Shown one piece after another: positions 9,003 to 17,180 of a DNA stretch of 64,000 nucleotides. The notes beneath the pieces were generated by a model that worked only from the letters and a program-made list of their open reading frames with translations, did not search any database and was not told the origin of the DNA. The translations under genes were made by a program, and so were the position numbers. This DNA is from Massilia violaceinigra (GTDB taxonomy: Bacteria > Pseudomonadota > Gammaproteobacteria > Burkholderiales > Burkholderiaceae_D). The stretch is taken from NCBI RefSeq assembly GCF_002752675.1, contig NZ_CP024608.1, positions 5,642,001 through 5,706,000 of the forward strand, written 5' to 3'. The stretch's first letter is position 1. Each line of letters opens with the position of its first letter.

Positions 9003-9565
9003 GCCACGGCTTCGAACTGGCGCCGGCCAAAGGGCCGGCGGTGCCGGACCATCCGGTCCTGGCGGCCGTGTCGCGCATGCTCGACCGGTTAAACAGCATG
9101 CTGCTCAAGCTGTCGATGGCGGCCCTCGTCATCACGGCGCTGGTGCTGACGTATTCGGTGGTGTCGCGCTATTTTTTCAAGCTGCCCACCGACTGGCAGG
9201 ATGAAGCGGCGGTGTTCATGCTCGTCGGCGTGACCTTCTTCTGCACCGGCTACGTGCAGTCGTACCGAGGCCATATCGGCATCGAGGCGCTGTCGTCACT
9301 GCTGCCGCCGAAGCTCAACGCGGTGCGCCTGTTCGTGGTCGACCTGGTGTCGTGCCTGTTCTGCGCCTTCTTTGCCTGGAAATCATGGACCCTGTTGCAT
9401 GAAGCCTGGGTCGACGGCCAGACCACGTCGTCGACATTCGCGCCGCCACTATGGATCCCGTACGGCATGATGTCGCTCGGGATGACCATATTGACCCTGC
9501 AGATCCTGATCCAGGTTCTGACCCATATCACCAACAAGCCAGCCGGCCAACGGAGCGCGCCATGA
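8999..9565 (+). CDS. TRAP transporter small membrane subunit (DctQ type)
   Basis: 188 residues if translation starts at GTG 8999, which overlaps the stop of the binding-protein gene (GTGA). Longer in-frame starts lie inside that gene and were rejected. Four hydrophobic helices are visible, at about 35–58, 70–90, 112–132 and 150–172, as expected for the Q subunit that bridges the binding protein and the large M subunit. It ends in an ATGA overlap with the M gene. It belongs to the putative malonate uptake system. Confidence 0.9.
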   Translation: MSHGFELAPAKGPAVPDHPVLAAVSRMLDRLNSMLLKLSMAALVITALVLTYSVVSRYFFKLPTDWQDEAAVFMLVGVTFFCTGYVQSYRGHIGIEALSSLLPPKLNAVRLFVVDLVSCLFCAFFAWKSWTLLHEAWVDGQTTSSTFAPPLWIPYGMMSLGMTILTLQILIQVLTHITNKPAGQRSAP

Positions 9566-10911
9566 GCGACCTGACCCTGGGCGCCCTGTACGGCGTCGTC
9601 ACCCTGATCGTCATGTGCTCCGGCATGCCGATCGCCTTTGCCCTCGGGGTGGTGGCCATTACGTTCATGTACTTCTTCATGCCGGCGTCCTCGCTCGACA
9701 CGGTGACCCAGAACGTGTACGAGGAAATGGCCTCCATCACCCTGCTCTCGATCCCCCTGTTCATCCTCAAGGGCGCGGCGATCGGCAAGTCACCGGCCGG
9801 CAAGGACTTGTATTCGGCCATCCACACCTGGCTGCACAAGATCCCCGGTGGCCTGGGCATCGCCAACGTGTTCGCGTGCGCGCTGTTCGCGGCGATGGCC
9901 GGTTCGTCGCCCGCGACCTGCTCGGCCATCGGTTCGGCCGGCATTCCCGAAATGCGCAAGCGCGGCTACTCGCCCGGTTTCGCGGCCGGCATCATCGCCG
10001 CCGGCGGCACGCTGGGCATCTTGCTGCCGCCGTCGATCACCATGATCCTGTACGCGGTCGCCTCGGAACAGTCGCTCGGACGCCTGTTCCTGGCCGGGAT
10101 CGGCCCCGGCATCCTGCTCGTCGCCCTGTTCGCCGGCTACGCGGTGTTCCGCGCACGCAAAGAGTACGCCATGGCCAAGGCCATCTACGAAGCGGGCGGC
10201 GACAAGTCGCCTTACCTCGACACCGAGCACTTCACCCTGCGCGAAAAAGTCGAGATGCTGCCGCGCGTGCTACCCTTCATCATCCTGCTGATCGGGGTGA
10301 TGGTGGCGCTGTACGGCGGCTATGCCACGCCGTCCGAAACGGCCGGCCTGGGCGCCATGCTGGCGTTGGTGCTGATCGCCGTGGTCTACAATGTGTGGCG
10401 GCCGAAGGACCTGTCGCCGATCCTGGCCTCGACCATCAAGGAATCGACCATGCTGCTCCTGATTATCGGGATGTCGCTGCTGTATTCCTATGTCATGAGC
10501 TATCTGCATATCAGCCAGTCGGCCGCGCAGTGGGTGGTCGACATGCACCTGTCGCGCTGGGTGCTGCTGACGGTGATTTTGCTGATGGTGGTGGTGTTCG
10601 GCTTCTTTTTACCGCCAGTCTCGATTATCCTGATGACCGCGCCGATCATCCTGCCGCCGCTCAAGGACGCCGGTTTCGATCTGATCTGGTTCGGTATCGT
10701 GATGACCGTGGTGATGGAAATGGGGCTGATCCATCCGCCGGTGGGCTTGAATATCTTCGTGATCAAGAACATCGCGCCGGACATACCGCTCAAGGATGTG
10801 ATCTGGGGCGTCATGCCCTTCCTCGGCCTGATGCTCGTTGCGGTGGTGCTGCTCTGCCTTTTCCCTTCGATCGCGACCGGCCTGCCTGACATGATGATGG
10901 GAGCAAAATAG
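9562..10911 (+). CDS. TRAP transporter large permease subunit (DctM type)
   Basis: 449 residues from ATG 9562, which overlaps the Q-subunit stop (ATGA). The protein is almost wholly hydrophobic with 11–13 membrane helices. It carries DctM signatures such as AAMAGSSPATCSAIGSAGIP and GGTLGILLPPSI, which line the sodium and substrate pathway. This is the sodium-coupled channel subunit of the TRAP importer. The stop TAG is followed at once by the ATG of mdcA, so transport and catabolism are encoded in one transcription unit. Confidence 0.93.
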   Translation: MSDLTLGALYGVVTLIVMCSGMPIAFALGVVAITFMYFFMPASSLDTVTQNVYEEMASITLLSIPLFILKGAAIGKSPAGKDLYSAIHTWLHKIPGGLGIANVFACALFAAMAGSSPATCSAIGSAGIPEMRKRGYSPGFAAGIIAAGGTLGILLPPSITMILYAVASEQSLGRLFLAGIGPGILLVALFAGYAVFRARKEYAMAKAIYEAGGDKSPYLDTEHFTLREKVEMLPRVLPFIILLIGVMVALYGGYATPSETAGLGAMLALVLIAVVYNVWRPKDLSPILASTIKESTMLLLIIGMSLLYSYVMSYLHISQSAAQWVVDMHLSRWVLLTVILLMVVVFGFFLPPVSIILMTAPIILPPLKDAGFDLIWFGIVMTVVMEMGLIHPPVGLNIFVIKNIAPDIPLKDVIWGVMPFLGLMLVAVVLLCLFPSIATGLPDMMMGAK

Positions 10912-12579
10912 ATGAGTGCATCGCCAGCGAAGTGGAACACGCTGCAAACCAACCGCGCCGAACGCCTGGCACGCGCCGGCGCTTCGCTTGGCGGTGCCCT
11001 CGACGGCAAGGCGCTTCCGGCGGCGCTGCTGCCGGACCTGCTGTATGCCGTGATCGAACGGGGCGACCGCGTTTGCCTCGAAGGGAACAACCAGAAGCAG
11101 GCCGATTTTCTGGGCCAGGCGCTGGCCCAGCTCGACCCGGCGCGCGTGAACGGGCTGCATATGCTGCAATCGGTGCTGGCGCTGCCGCAGCACCTGGACG
11201 TGTTCGAGCGCGGCGTCGCCGACCGCCTCGATTTCTCTTTCTCCGGACCGCAGGCGGCGCGCGTGGCCAAGCTGCTCGCCGCCGGCAAACTGAAAATCGG
11301 CGCGATCCACACTTATCTTGAGCTGTTCAGCCGCTACTTTATCGACCTGACGCCGCGCGTGTGCCTGATCGCGGCCGAAGCGGCGGACCGCCACGGCAAC
11401 CTGTACACCGGCCTGAATACCGAAGACACGCCGCCGATTGCCGAGGCGACGGCCTTCAAGAATGGCATCGTGATCGTGCAGGTGAACCGCATCATGGACA
11501 CCCTGCCGCGCGTGGACATTCCGGGCGACTGGGTCGACTTCGTGGTGCAGTCGCCGCGCCCCTACTATATAGAACCGTTGTTTACGCGCGACCCGGCCCA
11601 GATTTCGGAAATCCAGGTGCTGATGGCGATGATGGCGATTAAGGGCATCTACGCGCCGTATGAGGTCGAACGCCTGAACCACGGCATCGGCTTCGACACG
11701 GCGGCCATCGAACTGCTGCTGCCGACCTACGGCGAATCGCTTGGACTGAAGGGCAAGATCGCGCGCCACTGGGCGCTCAACCCCCATCCGGCCCTGATTC
11801 CGGCGATCGAATCGGGCTTCGTGGAGTCGGTGTATTCGTTCGGCTCCGAACTTGGCATGGAAGACTACATCCGCGCCCGTCCCGACGTGTTTTTCACGGG
11901 GCCGGACGGCAGCATGCGCAGCAACCGCGCCCTGTGCCAGGCCGCCGGCCACTACGCCTGCGACATGTTCATCGGCTCGACCCTGCAAATCGATTTGCAG
12001 GGCAATTCGTCAACCGCGACCCAGGGCCGCATCGCCGGTTTCGGCGGTGCGCCCAACATGGGGGCGGACGCGCGCGGACGGCGTCATGCCAGCCCGGCGT
12101 GGCTGAAAGCCGGCCAGCAGGCGCGCGAGGGCCGCAACACCATCCCGCGCGGCCAGAAACTGGTGGTGCAGATCGTCGAAACCTTCCGCGAGCATATGCA
12201 GCCGGCCTTCGTCGACCGGCTCGATGCGTGGGACCTGGCAGAACAGGCCGGCATGGCGCTGCCGCCGGTAATGATCTACGGCGACGACGTCACCCACATC
12301 CTGACCGAGGAAGGCATCGCCAACCTGCTGCTGTGCCGCAGCGACGAGGAGCGCGAACAGGCGATCCGCGGGGTGGCCGGCTACACGCCGGTGGGCATGG
12401 GGCGCGACCGCCGCATGGTGGAGAACCTGCGCGACCGCGGTATTATCCAGCGCGCGGAAGACATCGGCGTCGACAAGCGGCTCGCCACGCGCGACCTGCT
12501 CGCCGCCAGGAACATGAAAGACCTGGTGCGCGCCTCCGGTGGTTTGTACAACCCGCCCAAGCGCTTTCGCAACTGGTAA
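10912..12579 (+). CDS. mdcA: Malonate decarboxylase alpha subunit (ACP transferase)
   Basis: 555 residues, the usual length of MdcA. It exchanges acetyl for malonyl on the carrier subunit, giving malonyl-S-ACP and free acetate, so it is the step that activates malonate. The conserved block GGAPNMGADARGRRHASP lies near residue 378, and the chain has the two-lobed CoA-transferase-type organisation of the family. ATG follows the dctM stop without a gap, and the GGGAG in the end of dctM is its ribosome site. It is the first of seven mdc genes here (A-C-D-E-G-B-H). The enzyme is cytoplasmic, and this is the biotin-independent form because no biotin carrier or membrane decarboxylase genes are present. 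Confidence 0.96.
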   Translation: MSASPAKWNTLQTNRAERLARAGASLGGALDGKALPAALLPDLLYAVIERGDRVCLEGNNQKQADFLGQALAQLDPARVNGLHMLQSVLALPQHLDVFERGVADRLDFSFSGPQAARVAKLLAAGKLKIGAIHTYLELFSRYFIDLTPRVCLIAAEAADRHGNLYTGLNTEDTPPIAEATAFKNGIVIVQVNRIMDTLPRVDIPGDWVDFVVQSPRPYYIEPLFTRDPAQISEIQVLMAMMAIKGIYAPYEVERLNHGIGFDTAAIELLLPTYGESLGLKGKIARHWALNPHPALIPAIESGFVESVYSFGSELGMEDYIRARPDVFFTGPDGSMRSNRALCQAAGHYACDMFIGSTLQIDLQGNSSTATQGRIAGFGGAPNMGADARGRRHASPAWLKAGQQAREGRNTIPRGQKLVVQIVETFREHMQPAFVDRLDAWDLAEQAGMALPPVMIYGDDVTHILTEEGIANLLLCRSDEEREQAIRGVAGYTPVGMGRDRRMVENLRDRGIIQRAEDIGVDKRLATRDLLAARNMKDLVRASGGLYNPPKRFRNW

Positions 12580-12594
12580 AAACAAGAGACATCG

Positions 12595-12909
12595 ATGGAA
12601 ACGCTCGCATATCGCTTCGAACAAGGCAGCCGCGCGCTGCCGGCCCAGGCGCAGGTGGTCGGCGTGGTCGGCTCGGGCAACCTGGAGGTGCTGATCGAAT
12701 CGGCATCGCTCGGTGGCGCCTGCACGATCGACATCAGCACCGCCGCCGTGGGCTTTGGCGCGACGTGGGAAGCGGTCATGCGCGACTTTCACGAGCGCTG
12801 GCAATTGAAGGACGCGCGCATTGCGATTAACGACATGGGCGCCACGCCCGCAGTGGTCAGCCTGCGGCTCGATCAGGCGGTGCAAACGATGCTGGGAGAC
12901 GCACCTTGA
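12595..12909 (+). CDS. mdcC: Malonate decarboxylase delta subunit (acyl carrier protein)
   Basis: 104 residues, the expected size. The segment VVGSGNLEVL holds Ser27, the predicted attachment point of the 2'-(5''-phosphoribosyl)-3'-dephospho-CoA prosthetic group, which carries acetyl and malonyl as thioesters. The group would be made by MdcB and attached by MdcG, both encoded downstream. It lies 15 bp after mdcA. Its TGA overlaps the TTG start of mdcD. Confidence 0.95.
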   Translation: METLAYRFEQGSRALPAQAQVVGVVGSGNLEVLIESASLGGACTIDISTAAVGFGATWEAVMRDFHERWQLKDARIAINDMGATPAVVSLRLDQAVQTMLGDAP

Positions 12910-13805
12910 ACAGCTATCTTGAACTGACCGCGCGCGAACGCCTTGCGCGCCTGTTCGACCAGGGCAGCTTTAAAGAATTCCTGCCGCCGTCGGCGCGCGT
13001 GGCCAGCCCGCACCTGGGACAACTGAACGCGCCGGTCGCCTTCGACGATGGTGTGGCCGTGGGCCGCGCGCTGCTCGACGGCCAGCCGGTCCTGTGCGCC
13101 GCGCAGGAAGGTGGCTTCATGGGCGGCGCGGTGGGCGAAGTCCACGGCGCCAAGCTGACCGGCCTGCTGCGCCGCGCGGTGCAGGAGCGCGCCGGCGCGG
13201 TGGTGCTGCTGCTCGAAAGCGGCGGCGTGCGTCTGCACGAAGCCAACGCCGGCCTGATCGCCGTCTCGGAAGTCATGCGCGCCCTGCTCGACGCGCGCGC
13301 CGCCGGCATACCGGTGGTCGCGCTGGTGGGCGGCTCGAACGGCTGCTTCGGCGGCATGGGCATCGTGGCGCGCTGCGCGAATGCGGTGGTGATGTCGGAA
13401 GAAGGCCGGCTGGCCATGTCCGGACCCGAGGTAATCGAAACCGCGTCGGGTGTGGAAGAATTCGATTCGCGCGACCGCGCGCTGGTCTGGCGCACCACCG
13501 GAGGCAAGCACCGCTACCTGATGGGCGACTGCCACGCCATCGTGCCCGACGAGGTGCAAGCGTTCCGCGCCGCGGCGATTGACGCCATCGCGCACAGCCG
13601 GGGCGCCGGTGTGGAACTGAGCCTGGCCACGCTGGAGGCCGAACAGGCATTGCTCGGCCAGCGCATCGCGCGCTTCGGCGGCTGCGCCGATCCGCTCGAC
13701 GCGTGGCGCGAACTGGGTCTGCCCGACCCGGCCGCCGTGCCGATGATGGAGGCCGATGCCTTTTCCGCCCTCGCGGCCGGCCACACACTGGGAGGTGCAC
13801 AATGA
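12906..13805 (+). CDS. mdcD: Malonate decarboxylase beta subunit
   Basis: 299 residues. The beta and gamma subunits together decarboxylate malonyl-S-ACP to acetyl-S-ACP plus CO2. The chain has the crotonase/carboxyltransferase fold, with ESGGVRLHEANAG near residue 105 and VGGSNGCFGGMGI near 140 as oxyanion and substrate-binding segments. Translation appears to start at TTG 12906, which overlaps the mdcC stop (TTGA). The protein begins NSYLELTARERL after the initiator, typical of MdcD starts. It ends in an ATGA overlap with mdcE, consistent with equal synthesis of the two halves of the decarboxylase. Confidence 0.95.
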   Translation: MNSYLELTARERLARLFDQGSFKEFLPPSARVASPHLGQLNAPVAFDDGVAVGRALLDGQPVLCAAQEGGFMGGAVGEVHGAKLTGLLRRAVQERAGAVVLLLESGGVRLHEANAGLIAVSEVMRALLDARAAGIPVVALVGGSNGCFGGMGIVARCANAVVMSEEGRLAMSGPEVIETASGVEEFDSRDRALVWRTTGGKHRYLMGDCHAIVPDEVQAFRAAAIDAIAHSRGAGVELSLATLEAEQALLGQRIARFGGCADPLDAWRELGLPDPAAVPMMEADAFSALAAGHTLGGAQ

Positions 13806-14518
13806 ACTGGAACGAACTGGCTGCGCAGCTGTTCCCCGAAGGCCATGCAATCACGGAAAGCGACAGTTTCCTCAGCGGCAGCGCGCGCGTCGCCGGCGCC
13901 GATATCGCGGTGGTCGGCACCACCGACCATGCGCCGATCGGGGTCGAAATCGCGCTGGCACAGGCGCGTTTCGTGCTGCACACGGTGCGCGAGCATCCCG
14001 GGCGGCCGATCCTGATCCTGGTCGACACGCAGGGCCAGCGCCTGCGCCATCGCGACGAAATGTTGGGCATCAACAGCTACATGGCGCACCTGGGCAAATG
14101 CGTCGATCTGGCGCGCCGCTCGGGCCACAAGATTGTCGGCCTGGTGTACGACCAGGCGCTCTCCGGCGGGTTTATCACCAGCGGCATGATGGCGGATGCC
14201 TGCTACGCGCTGCCCGAGGCCACCATTCGCGTCATGGGACTGCCCGCCATGGCGCGCATCACCAAGGTGCCCGAAGAACGGCTCACCGAACTGGCCGCAT
14301 CGAATCCCGTCTTCGCGCCGGGACCGGAAAACTATGCCCGCATGGGCGGCATCGAGGCGATCTGGGATGCCGACCTGGCCGCCAGCCTGGCCAAGGCGTT
14401 CGGCGATGCCGGCGCCGCCGACCTACGCAGCGCACGGGGACTGGAACGCGGCGGGCGCAAGCTCGCGCAGCCGGTCATCGAGGCCATCGTCGCAGGGTCC
14501 GATGTACTCGCGTCATGA
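13802..14518 (+). CDS. mdcE: Malonate decarboxylase gamma subunit
   Basis: 238 residues from ATG 13802, which overlaps the mdcD stop. Earlier in-frame starts would lie inside mdcD. It is the second carboxyltransferase-like half of the malonyl-S-ACP decarboxylase. The segment YDQALSGGFITSGMMADA near residue 118 is the Gly-rich active-site loop of the family. Its end overlaps the start of mdcG by 17 bp. Confidence 0.95.
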   Translation: MNWNELAAQLFPEGHAITESDSFLSGSARVAGADIAVVGTTDHAPIGVEIALAQARFVLHTVREHPGRPILILVDTQGQRLRHRDEMLGINSYMAHLGKCVDLARRSGHKIVGLVYDQALSGGFITSGMMADACYALPEATIRVMGLPAMARITKVPEERLTELAASNPVFAPGPENYARMGGIEAIWDADLAASLAKAFGDAGAADLRSARGLERGGRKLAQPVIEAIVAGSDVLAS

Positions 14519-15146
14519 CCTGGCCTGGCTAAACAGCGCCGGATGGGCCGGCGCGCTCGCTGGCGCCGCGCCGGAACATGCGCACGCCCTCGAACAATGG
14601 CGCGGCCATGACTGGCCCCTGATCGTCACGCGCCGCACGCCGGAGGCAGCACCCGGCACCTTGTGCCTGGGCTTGGCGCTGCCCCCGGATACGGGCCGCA
14701 AACTACGCATTGCATTACTGGTGAACGAAAGTGCCGTGACGCGCGTTGAACATGCGCTGCCGCTGCGCGCCGCAGCCGCAGTGGCGCCGGCGCGATGGGC
14801 AGGTCCACTAGCGGCGCTGCTGGCCGACGCCGGTCCCATCACGCTGCGCGCCTATGGCTCGCTGGCCCTGCAGGCCGTGACGGGCCTGAACTATCTGACT
14901 AAAACTTCCGACATCGACCTGTTGTTCAAGCCCGAGAGCCTGCAAGAACTCGACGCCGGCCTGCACCTGCTGCAAGCGTACGCGCCGCGCCTTCCGCTCG
15001 ACGGCGAGATTGTCTTCCCTGGCGGCGCGGCGGTGGCGTGGAAAGAATGGCGCGACGCGGCTGGCAACGATGCCCGGGTGCTGGTCAAGGACGCCAACAC
15101 GGTGCGGATGGCCACAACTGCCTCACTGCGGGACCTGCTCGGATGA
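14502..15146 (+). CDS. mdcG: Malonate decarboxylase holo-ACP synthase (phosphoribosyl-dephospho-CoA transferase)
   Basis: 214 residues from ATG 14502; AGGG seven bases upstream acts as ribosome site within the end of mdcE. The start MYSRHDLAWL resembles other MdcG N-termini. It transfers the prosthetic group from its triphosphate precursor to Ser27 of MdcC, releasing pyrophosphate. The nucleotidyltransferase core is visible as YGSLALQAVTGL followed by SDIDLLF, in which Asp137 and Asp139 would bind metal. The TGA overlaps the ATG of mdcB. Confidence 0.93.
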   Translation: MYSRHDLAWLNSAGWAGALAGAAPEHAHALEQWRGHDWPLIVTRRTPEAAPGTLCLGLALPPDTGRKLRIALLVNESAVTRVEHALPLRAAAAVAPARWAGPLAALLADAGPITLRAYGSLALQAVTGLNYLTKTSDIDLLFKPESLQELDAGLHLLQAYAPRLPLDGEIVFPGGAAVAWKEWRDAAGNDARVLVKDANTVRMATTASLRDLLG

Positions 15147-16018
15147 TGGACACGCTGTCTCCCGCCACGCGCATAGTCGATGTACGCCGATCCGGGCGGC
15201 GCGCCGCACGCCTGGCCATCGCCAGCCTGTACGCCGAATTGGCGCTGTATCCCAAACCGGGGCTCGTTTCGCTGGTCGACAACGGCAGCCACACCGACAT
15301 GAACGCGCTCACCTTCATGCGCAGCCTGTTCTCGCTGCGTCATTACTTCCGCCTGATCTTCCAGGCCGGCTGCAACGACGCACCTTTCGCCACGCTCAAG
15401 CGGCTCGGCATCGAGGCCGAGGAGCGCATGCTGCGCGCCACCGGCGGCGTCAACACCCATCGTGGCGCGATCTTCAGCATTGGCCTGCTGTGCGCCGCCG
15501 CCGGACGTGCCTGCGCCCATGGCGGCGAGATGACGGCGGCGGCGCTGCAATCGCATCTGCGCGCGGGATGGGGCAAGGAGCTGGCAAACCATGTCGCACC
15601 TGTCAACGAACGCTCGCACGGCTTGAGCGCGGCGGCCCTGCACGGCGCCAGCGGCGCGCGCCACGAAGCGGCCGACGGGCTGCCTTCGGTATTTCGCACG
15701 GGCCTGGGCGCCTTGCGCCGCACGCTGGCCGAAGGACGCGGACCGAGGCAGGCGCGCATCGACGCGCTGTTCGCGCTGATGATGCATGTCAGCGATACGA
15801 ACGTGGTACACCGCGGCGGGCCGCAGGGCGCGGCCTTCGTGCGCATCCAGGCCAGCGCGTTCCGCCATGCCGGCGGCACCGCATCGAACGGCTGGGAGGC
15901 GCACGCGCTGGCGATTCACCGCGCGTTCGTCGAGCGCAATCTGTCGCCCGGCGGCGCCGCCGACCTGCTGGCGGCAAGCTGCTTCGTGCACGCGCTGACG
16001 GCGGAGCACGAACGGTGA
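15143..16018 (+). CDS. mdcB: Triphosphoribosyl-dephospho-CoA synthase
   Basis: 291 residues from ATG 15143, overlapping the mdcG stop. It is a CitG/MdcB family protein that condenses ATP with dephospho-CoA to make the prosthetic-group precursor for MdcC. Family motifs are LYPKPGLVSLVDNGSHTDMN near residue 28 and GGVNTHRGAIFSIG near 100. In Klebsiella the gene follows mdcA; here it sits between mdcG and mdcH, the order common in pseudomonads and betaproteobacteria. Its end overlaps the GTG start of mdcH. Confidence 0.93.
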   Translation: MMDTLSPATRIVDVRRSGRRAARLAIASLYAELALYPKPGLVSLVDNGSHTDMNALTFMRSLFSLRHYFRLIFQAGCNDAPFATLKRLGIEAEERMLRATGGVNTHRGAIFSIGLLCAAAGRACAHGGEMTAAALQSHLRAGWGKELANHVAPVNERSHGLSAAALHGASGARHEAADGLPSVFRTGLGALRRTLAEGRGPRQARIDALFALMMHVSDTNVVHRGGPQGAAFVRIQASAFRHAGGTASNGWEAHALAIHRAFVERNLSPGGAADLLAASCFVHALTAEHER

Positions 16019-16911
16019 CGCGCGGCCTGCTCATTATGTGCCCGGGCCAGGGCGGCCAGCACGCCGGCATGTTCGACCTGGCTCGCACCGATCCGAAGGC
16101 CGCCGCCCTGCTCGACCAGACCGGAATCACTCCTGACACGGCTACGCTGTTCGATAACGCAGTCGCCCAGCCATCGATTGTCGCTTGCACGCTGGCGGTG
16201 TGGGAAGCGCTGCGCGCGCACCTTCCGGCGCCGATGCTCGCTGCCGGTTACAGCATCGGTGAAGTGGCCGCGTGGTCGGTGGCGGGAGCGATTGCCCCGT
16301 CAGACGCCATAGCCCTGAGCCGCATACGGGCCACGGCGATGGATCATGCGGCGCGCGTGGGACCGCCCCACGCGATGGCCGCCATCAGCGCTCTGGGGAT
16401 CGGCAAGGCTGGCGCCATCGCGGCGCGCCACGGATACGAGATCGCGATCATCAACGATGTCGATGCCTGCATTGCCGGGGGGTCGGAAGACAATCTCGCG
16501 GCGCTGGGCGAGTCGGTGTCGGCCGAAGGCGCAAAACTCCAGCGCCTGCCGGTCGCGGTGGCGTCGCATACCTCGCTGATGGCGCCAGCCCGCCGCGCGT
16601 TCGACGCGGCCCTGGCAGCGTTGCGCTTCGCCGCGCCGGCCTGTCCGGTGCTGGGCGGCGTGAACGCGCTGGCGCTGCGCACCCAAAACGAGGCCCTGGA
16701 TGCGCTATCGCGCCAGCTGGTGCAGACGATCCGCTGGAGCGATTGCATGGATGCGGCGGTCGAAGCCGGCGCCACGGTGGCGCTGGAACTGGGACCGGGC
16801 GCCGCGCTGGCGCGCATGATGCAGGCGCGTCATCCGCACATTGCGTGCCGCTCGGTGGCGGATTTTCGCAGCATCGAGGGCGTTGCCGCCTGGGTCGCGC
16901 GGCAGGAATAG
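16015..16911 (+). CDS. mdcH: Malonate decarboxylase malonyl-CoA:ACP transacylase
   Basis: 298 residues from GTG 16015, overlapping the mdcB stop (GTGA). It has the FabD-like fold with the N-terminal motif PGQGGQ, the nucleophile elbow GYSIGE (Ser80) and the catalytic histidine in VASHTSL (His185). It primes the carrier protein by loading a malonyl group from malonyl-CoA, after which MdcA keeps the cycle running with free malonate. It is the last gene of the mdc operon and converges on moaD with five bases between stop codons. Confidence 0.93.
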   Translation: MTRGLLIMCPGQGGQHAGMFDLARTDPKAAALLDQTGITPDTATLFDNAVAQPSIVACTLAVWEALRAHLPAPMLAAGYSIGEVAAWSVAGAIAPSDAIALSRIRATAMDHAARVGPPHAMAAISALGIGKAGAIAARHGYEIAIINDVDACIAGGSEDNLAALGESVSAEGAKLQRLPVAVASHTSLMAPARRAFDAALAALRFAAPACPVLGGVNALALRTQNEALDALSRQLVQTIRWSDCMDAAVEAGATVALELGPGAALARMMQARHPHIACRSVADFRSIEGVAAWVARQE

Positions 16912-16916
16912 ACGCG

Positions 16917-17174
16917 TCAGCCGCCCGTCACGGGCGGGAAAAACGCCACTTCGGCGCCCTCTTCGACCACCTGGTCGGGGCCGCACATGACCTGGTTGAA
17001 GGCGGTGCGCAGCGGGCGCTGTTCCGACAAGGCCAGCGCCCATTTCTCGCCGCGCTCCATCAGGTGGCGCCGCACCTGGGCGACTGTGTCGATGCCCGGT
17101 GGCAGGGCGACCGTTTCCTGGGAAGTGCCGAGTGCTTCGCGCACGCTGGCGAAAAAACGCAGTGTAATGTTCAT
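16917..17174 (-). CDS. moaD: Molybdopterin synthase small (sulfur carrier) subunit
   Basis: 85 residues with the ubiquitin-like MoaD fold, starting MNITLRFFASVREALG and ending PPVTGG. The C-terminal Gly-Gly is thiocarboxylated and donates sulfur to make molybdopterin dithiolene. It lies six bases after moeA on the same strand and is the last gene of a thrC–moeA–moaD transcription unit. The usual next gene, moaE, is missing; the mdc operon is in that place in the opposite orientation. The coding end contains a perfect CCGCCCGT/ACGGGCGG palindrome. Confidence 0.93.
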   Translation of the reverse strand: MNITLRFFASVREALGTSQETVALPPGIDTVAQVRRHLMERGEKWALALSEQRPLRTAFNQVMCGPDQVVEEGAEVAFFPPVTGG

Positions 17175-17180
17175 TGATGC

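Noticed and set aside
16920..16938. Palindrome CCGCCCGT/ACGGGCGG between mdcH and moaD as a terminator
   Set aside because: It lies within the last codons of moaD (PPVTGG) and has no T-run; it may help end transcription but cannot be told from coding constraint.
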